This document shows, piece after piece, positions 22,346 through 33,749 of a DNA stretch of 64,000 bases (position 1 is its first letter; every line of letters begins with the position of its first letter). The DNA is from Anodontia alba (Eukaryota; Mollusca; Bivalvia; Lucinida; Lucinidae). Under the pieces are notes generated by a model. The model did not search any database. It was not told the DNA's origin and saw only the letters and a list, made by a program, of their open reading frames with translations. The position numbers and the translations under genes are program-made. The stretch spans positions 84,212,308-84,276,307 of the forward strand of contig OZ024828.1 in the NCBI GenBank assembly GCA_964016985.1. The letters are read 5' to 3'.

Positions 22346-22792
22346 AAATAGTTTAGCCATTTTTCTGTAGGAATATCAAAATCACATAGCCTGAAAAACC
22401 TAGAATTAATTTTCGACTCTTCCAATATATAATGTCGGGGACTTTATTCAGTCTAAAATGGGTTGATGTTAAATGTATTGCTCTGCAACAAATTCACACA
22501 ACGCTTGAAAATAATTAACAGTACATGAGGTATGTACTTTAAGTCTTAAATGGCAATAAAGGGAAGAAAATAAAAAAAATCCTAATTTCATTTCACTTTG
22601 CATATTTAAGTTTGTCAAGTACTCTGTTTTGCTTTCCATGATGCCCGTCAGTTTTATTTGATATTTTATTGCAATTGCAGTTCTTTATCCATATAATTGA
22701 CCTTACTAACGAAACTATTGCATATTCATTCTTGTTAGCTAATTATGGTTTAGCCAAAGTTCCATATAATATCTTGCATGGTTATAACATAC

Positions 22793-22971
22793 CTTTTGGT
22801 GGATCACACCAGACGATCAAGTCATCTTTATGTGTACAGACACTATTTCCCCAGACATGATGACAGTATGCAAGAGAATACTCGTTCCCATTGCATTTGA
22901 CCTCACTCAACAAGATAGGTGTGCTATCATCATCAGTATTAGACTCTCTTGGTTTACTGACATTACCACCA
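22793..22971 (-). CDS. Receptor exon 5: second half of SRCR domain 2
   Basis: 179-bp exon from acceptor TTTGTATTGCAG to donor GTATGT. Entry phase 2 and exit phase 1. It encodes GGNVSKPRES, then ILLSEVKCNGNEYSLAYC, then HHVWGNSVC, ending VWCDPP. This matches the C-terminal SRCR pattern (hydrophobic-x-x-V-x-C-x-G-x-E-x-S-L-x-x-C). With exon 4 it gives six cysteines, the group A number. The phase 2 junction recreates the Ser of the GFSGG turn. Confidence 0.9.
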
Positions 22972-23157
22972 CTGCAATACAAAGTATTTATTTGGAGAAA
23001 AATGAAGACACCAATAACAAAGGCTTCTCTTAGACAAAAGTAGGATTTTTCTATGTGGGGTTATGAAACTGAGTTTTTACAAACACGTTGCCGTGCCGCA
23101 AGATGTTTTAGATCGTGAAGTTAAAGAAATCTCAATATGGAACTCAGTAAATTTTAT

Positions 23158-23650
23158 AACAAGAGGCTCATAGGCCACGATTCGCTCACCTGAGTAAAAC
23201 AATCATTGCATATCTGTAGATGTCATGTAACATTCTTCCAGTATTGTCACATTTTCCCCATACAATAGTATGGGGATGCAAATTTGACCTTACCATAGTA
23301 AGATATCCTAGGATCATCATTTGACTAAACTTGGTAGACCTTAAGTCCCCGATGCTATATAACAAGATTCAACCTTGAAGCTTTCTTGGTTCTGGAGAAG
23401 AGAATTTTAAATGTTTTTACCATATATGGGCATGGCGGTCATCTTGATGAACGGACCATGACTATTTGTACACATTTTCAATACCCAATTAACAAAAAGC
23501 CTCCGGGTGAAATTTGAAGACAAATGGCCCATGGGTTTCAGAGGAGAAATTGTGCAAAGACGGACGGCGACCGGACGGATGGCCGGACGGACGACGAACG
23601 GGTAGTGACAACAATTGCTCATTCTGAGCCTTCGACTCAAGTGAGCTTAA
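23158..23650 (+). mobile_element. Array-type element 6 (single unit, ACGG tail, terminal hairpin)
   Basis: The 5' end carries GCTCACCTGAGT (23184-23195). The 3' hairpin at 23617-23646 has GCTCATTCTGAGCC and ACTCAAGTGAGC, so the ends are inverted copies. A short ACGGACGG/GGACGGATGG tract lies at about 23557-23600. One internal unit only. It has the same layout as elements 1-5 with a different terminal sequence. It lies in intron 4. Confidence 0.75.
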
Positions 23651-23724
23651 AACTAGACATGTTCGGCTACAAAATCATATAATATTTAGAAGGTATCGAT
23701 ACACTTTCGAGAAAGGCAACCTTG

Positions 23725-23826
23725 CCAAAATTGTTTTATCACTTTCTGAAAAGGGATCTACTCCAGCTCCTGTGGTAGAAAATTTTTTTCTCACAGAATA
23801 GATCCCGCCCCCTTTTCAGAAAAGAA
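23725..23826. repeat. Imperfect inverted repeat
   Basis: CTTTCTGAAAAGGGATCTAC and GATCCCGCCCCCTTTTCAGA face each other around a ~40-bp loop, forming a small foldback. Confidence 0.7.
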
Positions 23827-23944
23827 CTGATGTGCAGAAAAGCAAACAAGAAGTCGCAAACGTTGTCCTCCCCTTGACAAAAATGTATCCATCCACCTTA
23901 AGTCTTTCCGCGCAAAATTTCAGACGATATTTTCGTCTGCTTGT

Positions 23945-23945
<1 letters not shown>

Positions 23946-23976
<31 letters not shown>

Positions 23977-23988
23977 CTTTTTTTTTAA
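23946..23988. repeat. Poly-T tract
   Basis: About 30 T followed by CTTTTTTTT. It could be the poly(A) tail of a minus-strand retrocopy, but no such body is visible next to it. Confidence 0.9.
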
Positions 23989-24039
23989 ACAAGCTATCGA
24001 TTGGAAAGAAGTTTATATGTAAGTTGAAAAGACTGAATG

Positions 24040-24112
24040 TCAAACAACGTAGATCCAGAAGAGACGGCTCATTATGACACTCATCTGGATCTACGATGTT
24101 TGCAAAAGCCTA
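24040..24112. repeat. Hairpin repeat (GTAGATCCAGATGAGACGGC family)
   Basis: ACGTAGATCCAGAAGAGACG pairs with CATCTGGATCTACG. Relatives at about 32490, 33205, 41085 and 49950 share the flanking words GCAAACAGT / ACTGTTTGC. Confidence 0.7.
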
Positions 24113-24732
24113 TTTTTATAGCCTGTTGCAGTGAAAGAGTTAAAATACATTAAGACATTTGAAGTATACAAGGACGTTCATTTCTGCATAACCTTTGCAG
24201 AAAACGAATAAATGTCTTAGCTGCTGGACAAACCATGAATTTTCGAAAATATACCCATGTTTATGACCTACAGAATAAAACTGTAGTATAAACTTCAGTT
24301 CACTCAACATCTTGTGAACATATTGAGTGGACCCGTTTTTCAATATGTGTCCACGTCAATAAGGTGTATTAAAAGTCATTTATTACTAGCGCTTCCCAAA
24401 TTTCTTCTGCAAAACATATCGTATATTCTTGCACACCAGATAAGAAAATCCTGTATTTAACCCTGGGATAGAAATTCTTATCCTACCCAGCTTATCCTAC
24501 CCTGGATAAGATAAAATCGAGAATTCTCACATGTTTGATATGCACTGGTTGTAATGGACGACACGTAAGCCATCGTTAAGGTTCACGTCACTGAACGTAA
24601 TGACGTCAATAAATTCCACAGTAATGTCATCACAATTTGGCGGACGTCAGCAATCGAAGTGATTTCATTATTAATAAATCTACGTTCAGAAATAAAAGGT
24701 GTGCAAGAAAAAGAATCTCTCATGGGTGTGAG

Positions 24733-24833
24733 GGATGGATAGAAAAATCCGTCCCTCGCGATCATAGTCTGGCATCATTCGGCAAGCCTCGTGATGCCAG
24801 ACAATGATCCTCGGGACGGATTTTTTCTATCTA
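24733..24833. repeat. ~100-bp palindrome
   Basis: GATAGAAAAATCCGTCCC and GGGACGGATTTTTTCTATC are the outer arms; TCTGGCATCA and TGATGCCAGA are the inner arms. No TSD was identified. It lies directly left of the family R copy in intron 4. Confidence 0.8.
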
Positions 24834-24876
24834 CCTCTTACCCCAAGATAGATCCTTATATGAAACAACAACACAC

Positions 24877-25580
24877 AAAAAGGTAAGAGAAAAGTTCAGG
24901 GAGTGTTACAATCACAAGCCAAAGCCCTTCCCAGAAAACCAAGAGGAACTTGAGAGGAAACAGACAAAACCAAACAAGCGAAAATCGAACAAACGTACAA
25001 AAAACACTAAGATTAGCTCTCTCTCTTTCCCAAGCGAGGTAATCGCAATGCTCAAAGGACTGAAAAAACTCAAGAACAAAATAACACCAGGCAAAACTTA
25101 AAACAAATCGCCTCGTAGAATAAACCACAAAGCAACAAAGAGTAAGACTAACACCATGACCACCGCCTTAGAACGGTCACCACCGATGGTGGTGGGGTGG
25201 GGGAGAGATTAAAGCATTTTTACAGCTAGCCAACTTCACCCTGGGTCCCGATGCTACTCTTAATACAGATATACATAAAAAAAAATCGGCTCGCATAAAG
25301 GCTCCCAACTCAGTCAATGCATCAAAGCGAAAACATAATAAATCAATTCAATCACTGTGATAAACAAACACGAGTACTCATGAAGAATTCTACTGTGTGC
25401 CAGAGTAAAAGAAAACAAATAGTTGAACCACTGCGAGTCAAGCCAATGACATATCGTCAAGCCCCAGCCCACTGGTTAAAGTTTACGAAGAGGCCGTAAT
25501 TGAGTCTGAGGCCCGAACTAAAGAGTGACGCACAGCCATCAACAATGATTGGGTTGATAACTAGGCATGCAGTCGGACGC
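24877..25580 (-). mobile_element. Family R retroelement, 5'-truncated (UTR plus last RT codons)
   Basis: Minus-strand copy ending at 24877 with the family 3' end (complement of AAAGGTAAGAGAAAAGT). It extends through the whole 3' UTR into the final RT codons (complement of GACTGCATGCCTA near 25563). It lies in intron 4 in the sense orientation of the receptor gene. Confidence 0.8.
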
Positions 25581-25976
25581 ACAAGTTACAACAAATAAAA
25601 GCAGAGCAATCGGCTCCCTCTTTCCTAATGAGATTATTACAATACGAGACAGGGCCCAAAGGATACAAACATAAGGCTAAACACCGATGTAGCAATTAGG
25701 CATAGAACAATTTTAACGATTAGCACTCTGGGTATAATTTTCAGCAGACCACATATTGAAATACTTTTCTTATTTTTCCTAGAAAACAGGTAGACATTTT
25801 ATGCACAATTTGCACGAGATAGCAAATCCTGTTTTCTAGAAAAAGTATGAACAAATATCATCACTTTGTCGTTCACTGATTAGCAATATATATTAGTCAC
25901 AGAATAATTTAAATTGAGCGAACTCGATTAAATTATTAATGCTGTGTGTTGCATAGTAGTATGCAAGTTAGCAAAC

Positions 25977-26118
25977 CTGAACCCCAGAGAGCGGCAGAGG
26001 ACATATGCATTTCTGTCAGTGTAACCGAATCCGCTGCAGATTGATCCCCACGTGTCATTGTAAAATACCTCTGCCCTTCCGGAATACTGACTTTCTCCCT
26101 TTGTCAAACGAAAATTTA
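25977..26118 (-). CDS. Receptor exon 4: first half of SRCR domain 2
   Basis: 142-bp exon too short and start-less for ORF finding. The acceptor ATATCTTTTCAG is at 26119-26130 and donor GTTTGC follows at 25976. Entry phase 1, exit phase 2. It encodes NFRLTKGESQYSGRAEVFYN, then DTWGSICSGFGYTD and YVLCRSLGF. SxxSGRVEV-x-W-G-x-I/V-C and C-R-x-L-G-F are core SRCR motifs. It joins exon 5 at the Ser of GFSGG. Confidence 0.9.
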
Positions 26119-26221
26119 CTGAAAAGATATAAGAAAATGTTGAGAGTTCTGTGATAGATAGGGCGTAAAAATATCTGTGTTTCCGCTAACATGCTGAAAA
26201 AAATTTGGTCGGTAGGTAAGA

Positions 26222-26400
26222 GAATTTTTTTTTTATTTTTATTTTTTTTCTCCAGAAAAGAACAGGGTCGGGTCTGTAATTTTATGAAAATACAGGTATT
26301 TTGTTGAGGGTCGGTGCTTAACTTTTTTTATTTTGCATTTTTACTGATAAAAAATAGTAGAGTCGGGTGTTTGAAACAGGGTCGGTCGGGTTAGCGGAAA
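26222..26400. other. Low-complexity intronic DNA
   Basis: T-rich stretch with repeated GGGTCGG words (GGTCGGTAGG, GGGTCGGGTC, GGGTCGGTCGGG). No exon was recognised. Confidence 0.4.
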
Positions 26401-26914
26401 CACAGCTATTTTTTACGCCTAGATAGCTAGATAGATATTTTTATTTAATCAATTGATGCAGTCGAATAATTTAATTGAGGATATGTTGGATTGATTTCAA
26501 CGTTTAGAATACGTATGTATGTTTTAAATATATGCATTGAAGGATTTATTACATACCCGTAGGTTGTTCAAGGGCCTGCAAGTCCTGACATAAAGCAAAT
26601 ATCTCGAAATAAAAACTGCACTAGAAATACAAGGAGACGTTTTTCGGCCGCCACACGGCGCTAAACGTCATCTTCAATGACGTCGATTAGAATCTATAAA
26701 GGTTGTTCTTAACTTTCATTTTCTTTGCGGCAACATCCCGTTCTAACCAGTATAGGAATTCCTTGTTTCACAGTTGATCTGACATCCAAGGAAGGGTTTA
26801 TTCATTAAGTAAGTCTTCGTCTCGAGAGCTCATCAGCTTTACGCTAAAATTTATGACACATTGCTACTTCACGCCCAAATCATGTCTTTCTATAACCCAT
26901 TGTAGTCAGAAAAC

Positions 26915-27005
26915 CCCTAAAAGGGTAATTGGCAAACAGTGCAGACCCAGATCAGACGCCGCAGAACGCGACGTCTGATTAGGGTCTCCACCGTTTGCAA
27001 ATAGT
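26915..27005. repeat. Hairpin repeat family F
   Basis: CAGACCCAGATCAGACGCCG and CGACGTCTGATTAGGGTCTC around AGAACG, with TTGGCAAACAGTG / CACCGTTTGCAAA outside. Confidence 0.8.
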
Positions 27006-27079
27006 TTAGCTATTTTTCTATAGGAATATCTGAATCATATAGCCTGACATAACTAAAATCGAAATTGGCATCTTCAAAT

Positions 27080-27790
27080 ATACTCAACAAAATAATTTAA
27101 GGGCCACATAGTGCAAATTTCCATGTATACAAACTTTGGCCGGGTGCATGGGCAAAACCATTAAAGGTATCAAAATATCGTTGAATGTTTTTTAAAAGGA
27201 AACCCTAAAAAAATTAAATCAAAATTTTCATTTTAAAATTCGCAAAAAAACACTACTTTTTACCCAAAAATTAAAAATTAACATTTTCGCGTCAAAAGTG
27301 ATGTCTGGGCTCCCAACTGTGAAAAAGTCATGGAGAAAGCTTTATTTTTTATCAAGAAACGCACATTTTGCTAGAGGTACCCTCTACAGATTATTCGTTG
27401 TCTATGGGGAACTTTCGAGGCATTTTAGCCTCTCAAAGGATTGACCTCTTTTTCTGGTCATATATGTGTGCCTTTTGCTCGAAGGAAGGTTGAGTTTGCA
27501 TGATTTTGTGTGTCACAGAGTATTGTTTTCATTAAACAAAGAATTTTTTTTTTCCGGTATTGTGAAAAGAAATCATTTTGGGGTAAAAATCGTTATTTTG
27601 GAAATTCCCGTTTTTCTTAGAATCCTTTGGTCTGGCGTTGTTGGTGCCATTGACACTTTTGTTGCGAACACGTTGAGCTGATTGAAATAGGGCTGAGACT
27701 TCCAGTTTTGCCCATGAAATAATATTAAAACATGAGGGTCGCATTTTAGTAATAATCAAAGGGAAAATAAAACTGGCGGCCCTTAAATTA
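27080..27790. other. No gene seen; inverted AAATAATTTAAGGGC ends
   Basis: A ~700-bp stretch starting AACAAAATAATTTAAGGGCC (27087) and ending GCCCTTAAATTATTTTGTGG (about 27780-27799). These ends are inverted copies, so this is probably a DNA transposon remnant. The internal frame at 27466-27681 has no domain I know. Confidence 0.5.
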
Positions 27791-28031
27791 TTTTGTGGAG
27801 TATATTTAGTGTGGGGGAGTTCATTTAGTCTAGAATGGGTTAATAAGTTCTAAGGCCAATATTGACAGCTTGTCATCCACTACAATATTTCAGTCGCAGA
27901 TCATATGGACCGCGCCAAGCGAAAATGTCTTCAAGCATGCGCAAAATGCAATGATTCAGATTCATCCAACGCATGCGCAAAGTCCCATCTGGGCATTTAA
28001 CCTCCATTAATACATTCTTTTGTGTCCAAAG

Positions 28032-28309
28032 CATCACGAAAACATGCCTATATAATTTTGACCTCCTTTAACCCCACTTTTATATAGTAAAACTGGGGTT
28101 TAGAGGGGTATACATTATTTTTCTTTATTCTGCTCAAAATATAGATTGTGAGTACTCGTTAGAACCGCCTCGTCGAGGCGGTTCTAACGAGTACCCACAA
28201 TCTATGTTTTGAGCAGAAATAAGAAAAATATTAGAATTTTTTATCTGAAAATGTTCATTTTTTGGTGGTAAAATTTTCAGTATATTTGAATAGGCATGTT
28301 TACGTAATG
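28032..28309. mobile_element. Hairpin MITE family A, copy 5
   Basis: Full-length 278 bp from CATCACGAAAACATGCCTAT to GGCATGTTTACGTAATG. The palindrome is at about 28139-28205 with loop CCTCGTCGAGG. Orientation is opposite to copy 3. It lies in intron 3. Confidence 0.92.
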
Positions 28310-28889
28310 TTCTGTTAACGAAGACCAAAGGCCATGATCAGACCGGGGATGTGCAGGTTGATCTTGGCCTTCGCTGTCTGCTTATGCCCGAAGACATGTT
28401 TTCGCATGGCGCGGCCGATATAATCGACACATTTGATGGTTTGTAACAGCTAGCGTTCCTCTGTTAATTTGAATTAACAAATTAACACCGGAGTCTAACT
28501 GTTGGTTTTCTTTTGCTCCAGCATTTCAATTGTTTCGTGCTGTCGAGTCCTTGTCGTTGTTGCATCTCTGTAATTAGTTGATTTTTTTGTGTTCTCGGAG
28601 ATGGAGCACTGATGAGTTAGAAAGCCTTCATGCGGACAGAACAAATTATGTGTCTAAACCGCGGCAGAAGTAAGGGCGAGGATTGTGGCCACGTAAAATC
28701 GATTTAAGCATCCCCGCCCCCGCCCCCTCCTCCCAGTGAAACACTTTTCACTGACCGTTCCAAGGCGGTTCTTCTGTCATGGTTTATTTTTGTCATAGTT
28801 CGTCTTTGAATGTGTGTGTGTGAAACACCTATAATTTGCTATAAAACAACAAACCGATAAGCTCTATCGTGTATCGCTTACATATTTTT

Positions 28890-28947
28890 GTTTTGGGCTG
28901 CGGTTTGTGATTGGGGCACTCCCTGGACTTTTCTCTTACCTTTTTTT
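28890..28947 (+). mobile_element. Family R retroelement, extreme 3' fragment
   Basis: Only the last ~55 bp remain: GGGCTGCGGTTTGTGATTGG, then GCACTCCCTGGACTTTTCTC and TTACC plus T run. Confidence 0.75.
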
Positions 28948-29416
28948 GGATAGCCATTTGGCCACTTTGTGGGAAAGCAACTGTCCGTTTGGCTTTCCGC
29001 TAGTGATGTTTCCATTAGGGTCTAGTTATTTCGTGTTTGTGTTTCTTTCCCTTTGATGTCTCTGATGGGAGGTGTGGGATAATTGTATCGGTTCCTGATC
29101 ATTGCCTTCCCTTCTATTTTTCATATGGACATTTATGGGAAAAAGAGTGTCACTGATAGGCTATGTTTTATTATTGTGGCTCTTCGTGGACATGTATACA
29201 ATTTTGTGTGCAAAGAAGGAGCTATTTATTATCCGACAAACACGTGGCCGTCAGATGTTGAAGGCTCGCGATTCCCAAGATCAATTCCACTGATATTTGT
29301 TGTGATACCGACCAACTCCTTTTGATATACTAGTCTTTGGTACTCGTTCACTTGCTTGTAACATCAGTATTAACTTGGCGCCTTCGAAATCCATTTCCAG
29401 GCTCATGTTCACAAGG

Positions 29417-29580
29417 TTCCGTGATTATAAAACTTTTTTTCATGCTGAATATAGTTCAGCATGAAATTTTCTCTCAACAATAGTTGGCATTTTTATATTT
29501 ATTAGCAGAGAAATTTTCATGCTCAGCTATATTTAGCATAAAAAAATGCAATCAATGAAAAAAAGTTTCATAATCTCGGG
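29417..29580. mobile_element. Foldback MITE, ~160 bp
   Basis: Ends GATTATAAAACTTTTTTTCAT and ATGAAAAAAAGTTTCATAATC are inverted. The inner arms CATGCTGAATATAGTTCAGC and GCTCAGCTATATTTAGCAT also pair. No coding capacity. A single copy was noticed in this window. Confidence 0.75.
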
Positions 29581-29831
29581 GCAAGGTAAATGAATACATG
29601 TACTCAAGGTAGATTTTTCAACCATTTTGTGCAAGGAAAAACAACTATTGTAATTTCTTGTTTGCTTCCCCGCGCATATATCCCCTTCAGAAAAAGAGTC
29701 TACTATACAAGAAAAAGAATTTACTCCTTTAGAGTAAATCCCTTCCCTAAAAATGTATAAAGGTAAATGTGAATATGCCTTGAATAAAAAAACTATCGGG
29801 AAGAGAAATTGTTCTGGTTATGTTGCCGAAC

Positions 29832-30110
29832 CATTACGAAAACATGTCTATTCAAATATAATGAAAATTTTACCACCAAAAAATGAAAATTTTCAGATAA
29901 AAAAATTTAATATTTTTCTTATTTCTGCTCAAAACATAGATTGTGGGTACTCGTTAAAACCGCCTCGGCGAGGCGGTTCTAACGAGTACCCACAATCTAT
30001 GTTTTTGAGCAGAAATAAGAAAAATAATGTATACCCCTGTAAACCCCAGTTTTACTATGTAAAAGTGGGGTTTAAGGGGGTCAAAATTATATAGGCATGT
30101 TTTCGTAATG
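29832..30110. mobile_element. Hairpin MITE family A, copy 6
   Basis: Full-length 279 bp from CATTACGAAAACATGTCTAT to ATAGGCATGTTTTCGTAATG. Palindrome loop CCTCGGCGAGG. It lies in intron 3. Confidence 0.92.
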
Positions 30111-30784
30111 ATAAATGTTACGATAGTTGTGAGAAAAATTGTATAAAGGTATACTCGTTAATTATTCCTATGTTTATTTAGTCTCGCATTTCGGAGGGAA
30201 TAACCTGTTTTATGTCCAGTTTTAGATATTTAAACACAAAAGCTATGATACACGCTGACAACTGTTGATTTCTTCAAAATACTGCTTGCGATATCGACGT
30301 AGATAGTATAAGCCTCAACGCTTGAAAATTTACTTTCGGACATGAGCGCCCAGCGAAGATTTAGATCAGTGTGCGCATTTCACTGGTTGCATTTTGGATA
30401 GATAACAAACTCGTATGCAAAGTTTCTTCATGCGGACAACGAAGACTCTGACAAGACTGCACCGATACACAGGTTGATTTGAGTCTTCACTGCCAAGAGG
30501 TACGTTTTCTCATATTGTAGTTCATATACACTCGATACAGGAACCGACTACTCCTGTAACAGCTGACTTAGTAAGGTTTGAATATAATTGGCTGAAGCCA
30601 ACGGGCCATGCAATGATGCAATTACGTTTAGATCTCCAGCAGGCTAAACAGCAATAAGATCGGTGTCGTAAAAATAATGGGCTGTCCCACATGTTGCAGC
30701 CGTAAAATGTCTTTCCGTCCTTCACGATAGTGTAGCTAATATTTTCTGGTTCTTTGTGATGATTGAGCATATTCCGAGATTTTT

Positions 30785-31062
30785 CATTACGAAAACATGC
30801 CTATTCAGATAAATTGAAAATTTCACTACCAAAAACTGAAAGTTTCCAGATAAAAATTCTGATATTTTTCATATTTCTGGTCAAAACATAGATTGTGGTA
30901 CTCTTTAGATCCGCGTTGGTGAGGCGGTTCTAACGAGTACCCATAATCTATGTTTTTAAGCAGAAATAAGAAAATTAATGTATACCCCTGTAAACCCCAG
31001 TTTTACTATACAAAAGGGGGACTTAATGGGATTCAAAATTATATAGGTATGTTTTCCTGATG
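30785..31062. mobile_element. Hairpin MITE family A, copy 7
   Basis: Full-length but diverged: ends CATTACGAAAACATGCCTAT and GTATGTTTTCCTGATG. The left palindrome arm is damaged (GATTGTGGTACTCTTTAGAT) while the right arm is intact. Confidence 0.9.
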
Positions 31063-31846
31063 TGAAAATTTAGCTAGTGTAACCAAACAAGACTTGACTC
31101 TTCAGCTATTTCTAGTTTTATGAGTGTGTTCACTGCTTTCAATAGTCATTCCTTTTAGAATCTTTGTATTTACTACAGCTGATGTTAGTGCCATGTGGCG
31201 GCCGTAAAAGGTCTCCTTGTACTTAATTTCTTGTCACTAAGCTTATTCCGGGATTTTTGAAAATGTATATGAGGGTCTTTGGTGAGACCTAATTTGCCGA
31301 AACTAGCTAGTATAACCCAAATTATTTGACGCTTCAGATGTTTGCAGTTTTGTGAGTGTGTAAGTTGCTTTCAAAGGTCATTCCTTAATGAAAACCTACA
31401 GTTAAATTAACGAAATAGACGTAAATGTAGTTTTCTTGCAACGGTTTAGACTAACGACATTTAAATTGTGATTAGCTCGTAGTTGTAGATATTTGTTCAT
31501 TTCACTGTGTTGTGTTGATCTCGTGCTTTTTTCAAGTGTTCTTGAATTACGACATGTATCATCTTATCTAAAATTGATAAATAAATGTAATTGACTTAAT
31601 GCGATATGTTAAATAAAATAGAGACATAGTTTGACTAATGATTGTGTCCTAGAAGATTTTTTGTTGTGACAAGATGTTAGGTAGAAAAGTAAATAAATGC
31701 ATCCAGAACTGATACAATCAGATCCATATCAAGTTCTCGACATCAAAGGGAAAGTCAGACAAATACAATTAAACAGCCAAAAAAGAGCAGAGTTGGCAAC
31801 CCTTTCCCTTTCCCAAAAAGATGGCAACTGTTACCCAAACCTGATC

Positions 31847-31848
<2 letters not shown>

Positions 31849-31931
<83 letters not shown>
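31849..31931. repeat. (TA)n microsatellite
   Basis: About 40 TA units, starting after CTGATCGAA. Confidence 0.97.
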
Positions 31932-31932
<1 letters not shown>

Positions 31933-31982
31933 CTTAGGAAACCATTTTCAAGTAAAACACTACAGAACGTCTAACAGAAAAT

Positions 31983-32251
31983 CATCACGAAAACATACAT
32001 ATAATATTTTGACCCCCTCAAACCCCACTTTTATATAGGTTTACAGGGGTATACATTATTTTTCTTATTTCTGCTCGAAAACTTAGATTGTGGGTACTCG
32101 TTAGAACCGCCTCGTCGAGGCGGTTCTAACAAGTACCCACAATCTTTGTTTTGAGCAGAAATATGAAAACCAGAAGAATTTTTTATCAGAAAATTTTCAT
32201 TTTTTGGTGGTAAAATTTTTAGTATATTTGAATAGGCGTGTTTTCGAAATG
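31983..32251. mobile_element. Hairpin MITE family A, copy 8
   Basis: 269 bp from CATCACGAAAACATACAT to GGCGTGTTTTCGAAATG. A ~12-bp deletion removes part of the inner AACCCC hairpin. Palindrome loop CCTCGTCGAGG. Confidence 0.92.
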
Positions 32252-32484
32252 ACCACAATGAAAGTACCGCCTTGGAAAGGTCAGTGATAAATTACTGACT
32301 CGTAGCAGACTGTTTGAAACATTTTAGAATATCATAGACCACGCCAAGCGAAAAGGTATCTTCGAACATGTGCAAAATCTACATAGTAAATCTTTTTTTC
32401 TGCTAAATAAAGATGCCACTCCCATTTCTAATTTTCAGCCAATCAGATTACTTGATCCAGATTTTTGACATAAATTCACATACT

Positions 32485-32550
32485 TAATGGCAAACAGCGC
32501 AGATCCAGACCAGAAGCCAACTCATCTGGATCTTCACTGTTTGCAAAGGC
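32485..32550. repeat. Hairpin repeat (GCAAACAGYGYAGATCCAGA family)
   Basis: GGCAAACAGCGCAGATCCAG opposed to CTGGATCTTCACTGTTTGC. Confidence 0.75.
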
Positions 32551-32639
32551 AGGACCTATCCGGGTTATACAGGACTAGGGTTAAGATTTATCCCGGACAT
32601 GCTCAGTCTCATCCGGGCATTTGCTCTCCTTTGATACAT

Positions 32640-32745
32640 TCTGTAGTGTCAAATGATTCTGTGAGCGGACAGCAAAGGCATACATCAGACTGCGCTTGTG
32701 CGCAGTCTGATGTGGGCCTTCGCTATCCGTTACATGTTCCGAAGG
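32640..32745. repeat. Hairpin repeat (CAGACTGCGC palindrome)
   Basis: ACATCAGACTGCGCTTGTGC with GCAGTCTGATGTGGGC is a near-perfect palindrome inside a wider AGCGGACAGCAAAGGC / GCCTTCGCTATCCG frame. Confidence 0.75.
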
Positions 32746-32788
32746 CATGTTTTCCATTGTTGGGGCTCATATAATTATGTTTACCTAC

Positions 32789-32952
32789 TAGTTGATGGTT
32801 CGCAATCGACTCCAGCTGCAGGTGTAAGTGCACAACAGTTAAAGCACCATTCTGGGTTACAAAACTCAAGAGAATATTCATTCCCTGTACATTGCATGAA
32901 GTCTATCCATGACGTTTCTGGACTCTCGCCATAGTATGCTAAATTGCCACCA
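32789..32952 (-). CDS. Receptor exon 3: second half of SRCR domain 1
   Basis: 164-bp exon from acceptor TTTTTCATTACAG, entry phase 2, exit phase 1. It encodes GGNLAYYGESPETSWIDFMQ, then CTGNEYSLEFC and GVDCEPST. The donor is ambiguous. GTAGGT gives the same distance from the last Cys as in exon 5 and keeps the frame into exon 4. The stronger-looking GTAAAC four bases further would shift the frame into a stop. Extra cysteines (WCFNCC) replace the usual fourth-cysteine spacing. Confidence 0.87.
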
Positions 32953-33204
32953 CTGTAATGAAAAACACAAGAAAAGAAAAACGAAAAGCACAAGAAACGA
33001 AAGAAATGAAAAACACAAGAAACGAAAAACATAACAAATGAAAGCACAGGAACTTTATTTTCTTATTCTTTTCAATAATGAATTTAGGAATAAGACCTTA
33101 CTGCGTACACTTTTATCTTTAACTAATTCTTCATTCCTGCAGACCAAAACAGAACACTTTTATCTTTAACTAATTCTTAATTCCTGCAAACCAAAACATA
33201 TACC

Positions 33205-33285
33205 TCTACAAACAGTGTAGATCCAAATGAGACGGCTCGAAAAGTAACAATCCATCTCATCAGGATCTATATTGTTTGTCATTTG
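33205..33285. repeat. Hairpin repeat (GTAGATCCAAATGAGACGGC)
   Basis: AACAGTGTAGATCCAAATGA pairs with CATCAGGATCTATATTGTTT; same family as 24040-24112. Confidence 0.7.
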
Positions 33286-33571
33286 TTTTTTTGTTTTTTT
33301 TTTTTTTTTGTTTTGTTTTTTTGACTGACACACCTGTTTGCAACAACGGACGTCCAAACTCAAAGATGGAAGAGTCTATTTCAGAAAGTCAGGGTTGAAA
33401 GGGTTTATCAATTATTTATGATTTCCTATTGAGGGCGTAAGCTAAAGTTAAGGTGCCGACCATCCAATTTTGTCCGGCAGTCAGTCCGGCCGGTTTGTCA
33501 GATTTAGCAAATATTTCCTGGACATGTTTGTATTGACCAGAGATTGCTTGACACCAAACGCTATGGAAATT

Positions 33572-33749
33572 GACCCATCAACACCAGATATTTTGCTTGG
33601 ATTTCTTATACAGCTTTGTTTGTCTCACAAAAATTGACCGTTTAAAGTTCAACAACAATTGACCCATTAACACCAGATATTTTGCTATGTATTTCTTATA
33701 CAGCTTTGTTTGTCTCACAAAAATTGACCGTTTAAAGTTCAACAACAAT
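33572..33749. repeat. Two 89-bp tandem copies
   Basis: GACCCATCAACACCAGATAT (33572) and GACCCATTAACACCAGATAT (33661) start two nearly identical 89-bp units that share CAGCTTTGTTTGTCTCAC and GACCGTTTAAAGTTCAAC. It lies between exons 2 and 3 of the receptor gene. Confidence 0.9.

Noticed and set aside
23832..24077. Frame containing a poly-F run
   Set aside because: Created by a poly-T tract.
26555..26600. Possible tiny exon with donor GTATGT in intron 3
   Set aside because: Possible lengths (19, 28 or 46 bp) are not multiples of three, so it would break the phase 1-1 link between the SRCR domains.
32781..32788. GTAAAC as donor of receptor exon 3
   Set aside because: Its match to consensus is better, but it shifts exon 4 into a frame with an early stop. 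GTAGGT keeps the frame and matches exon 5 geometry.
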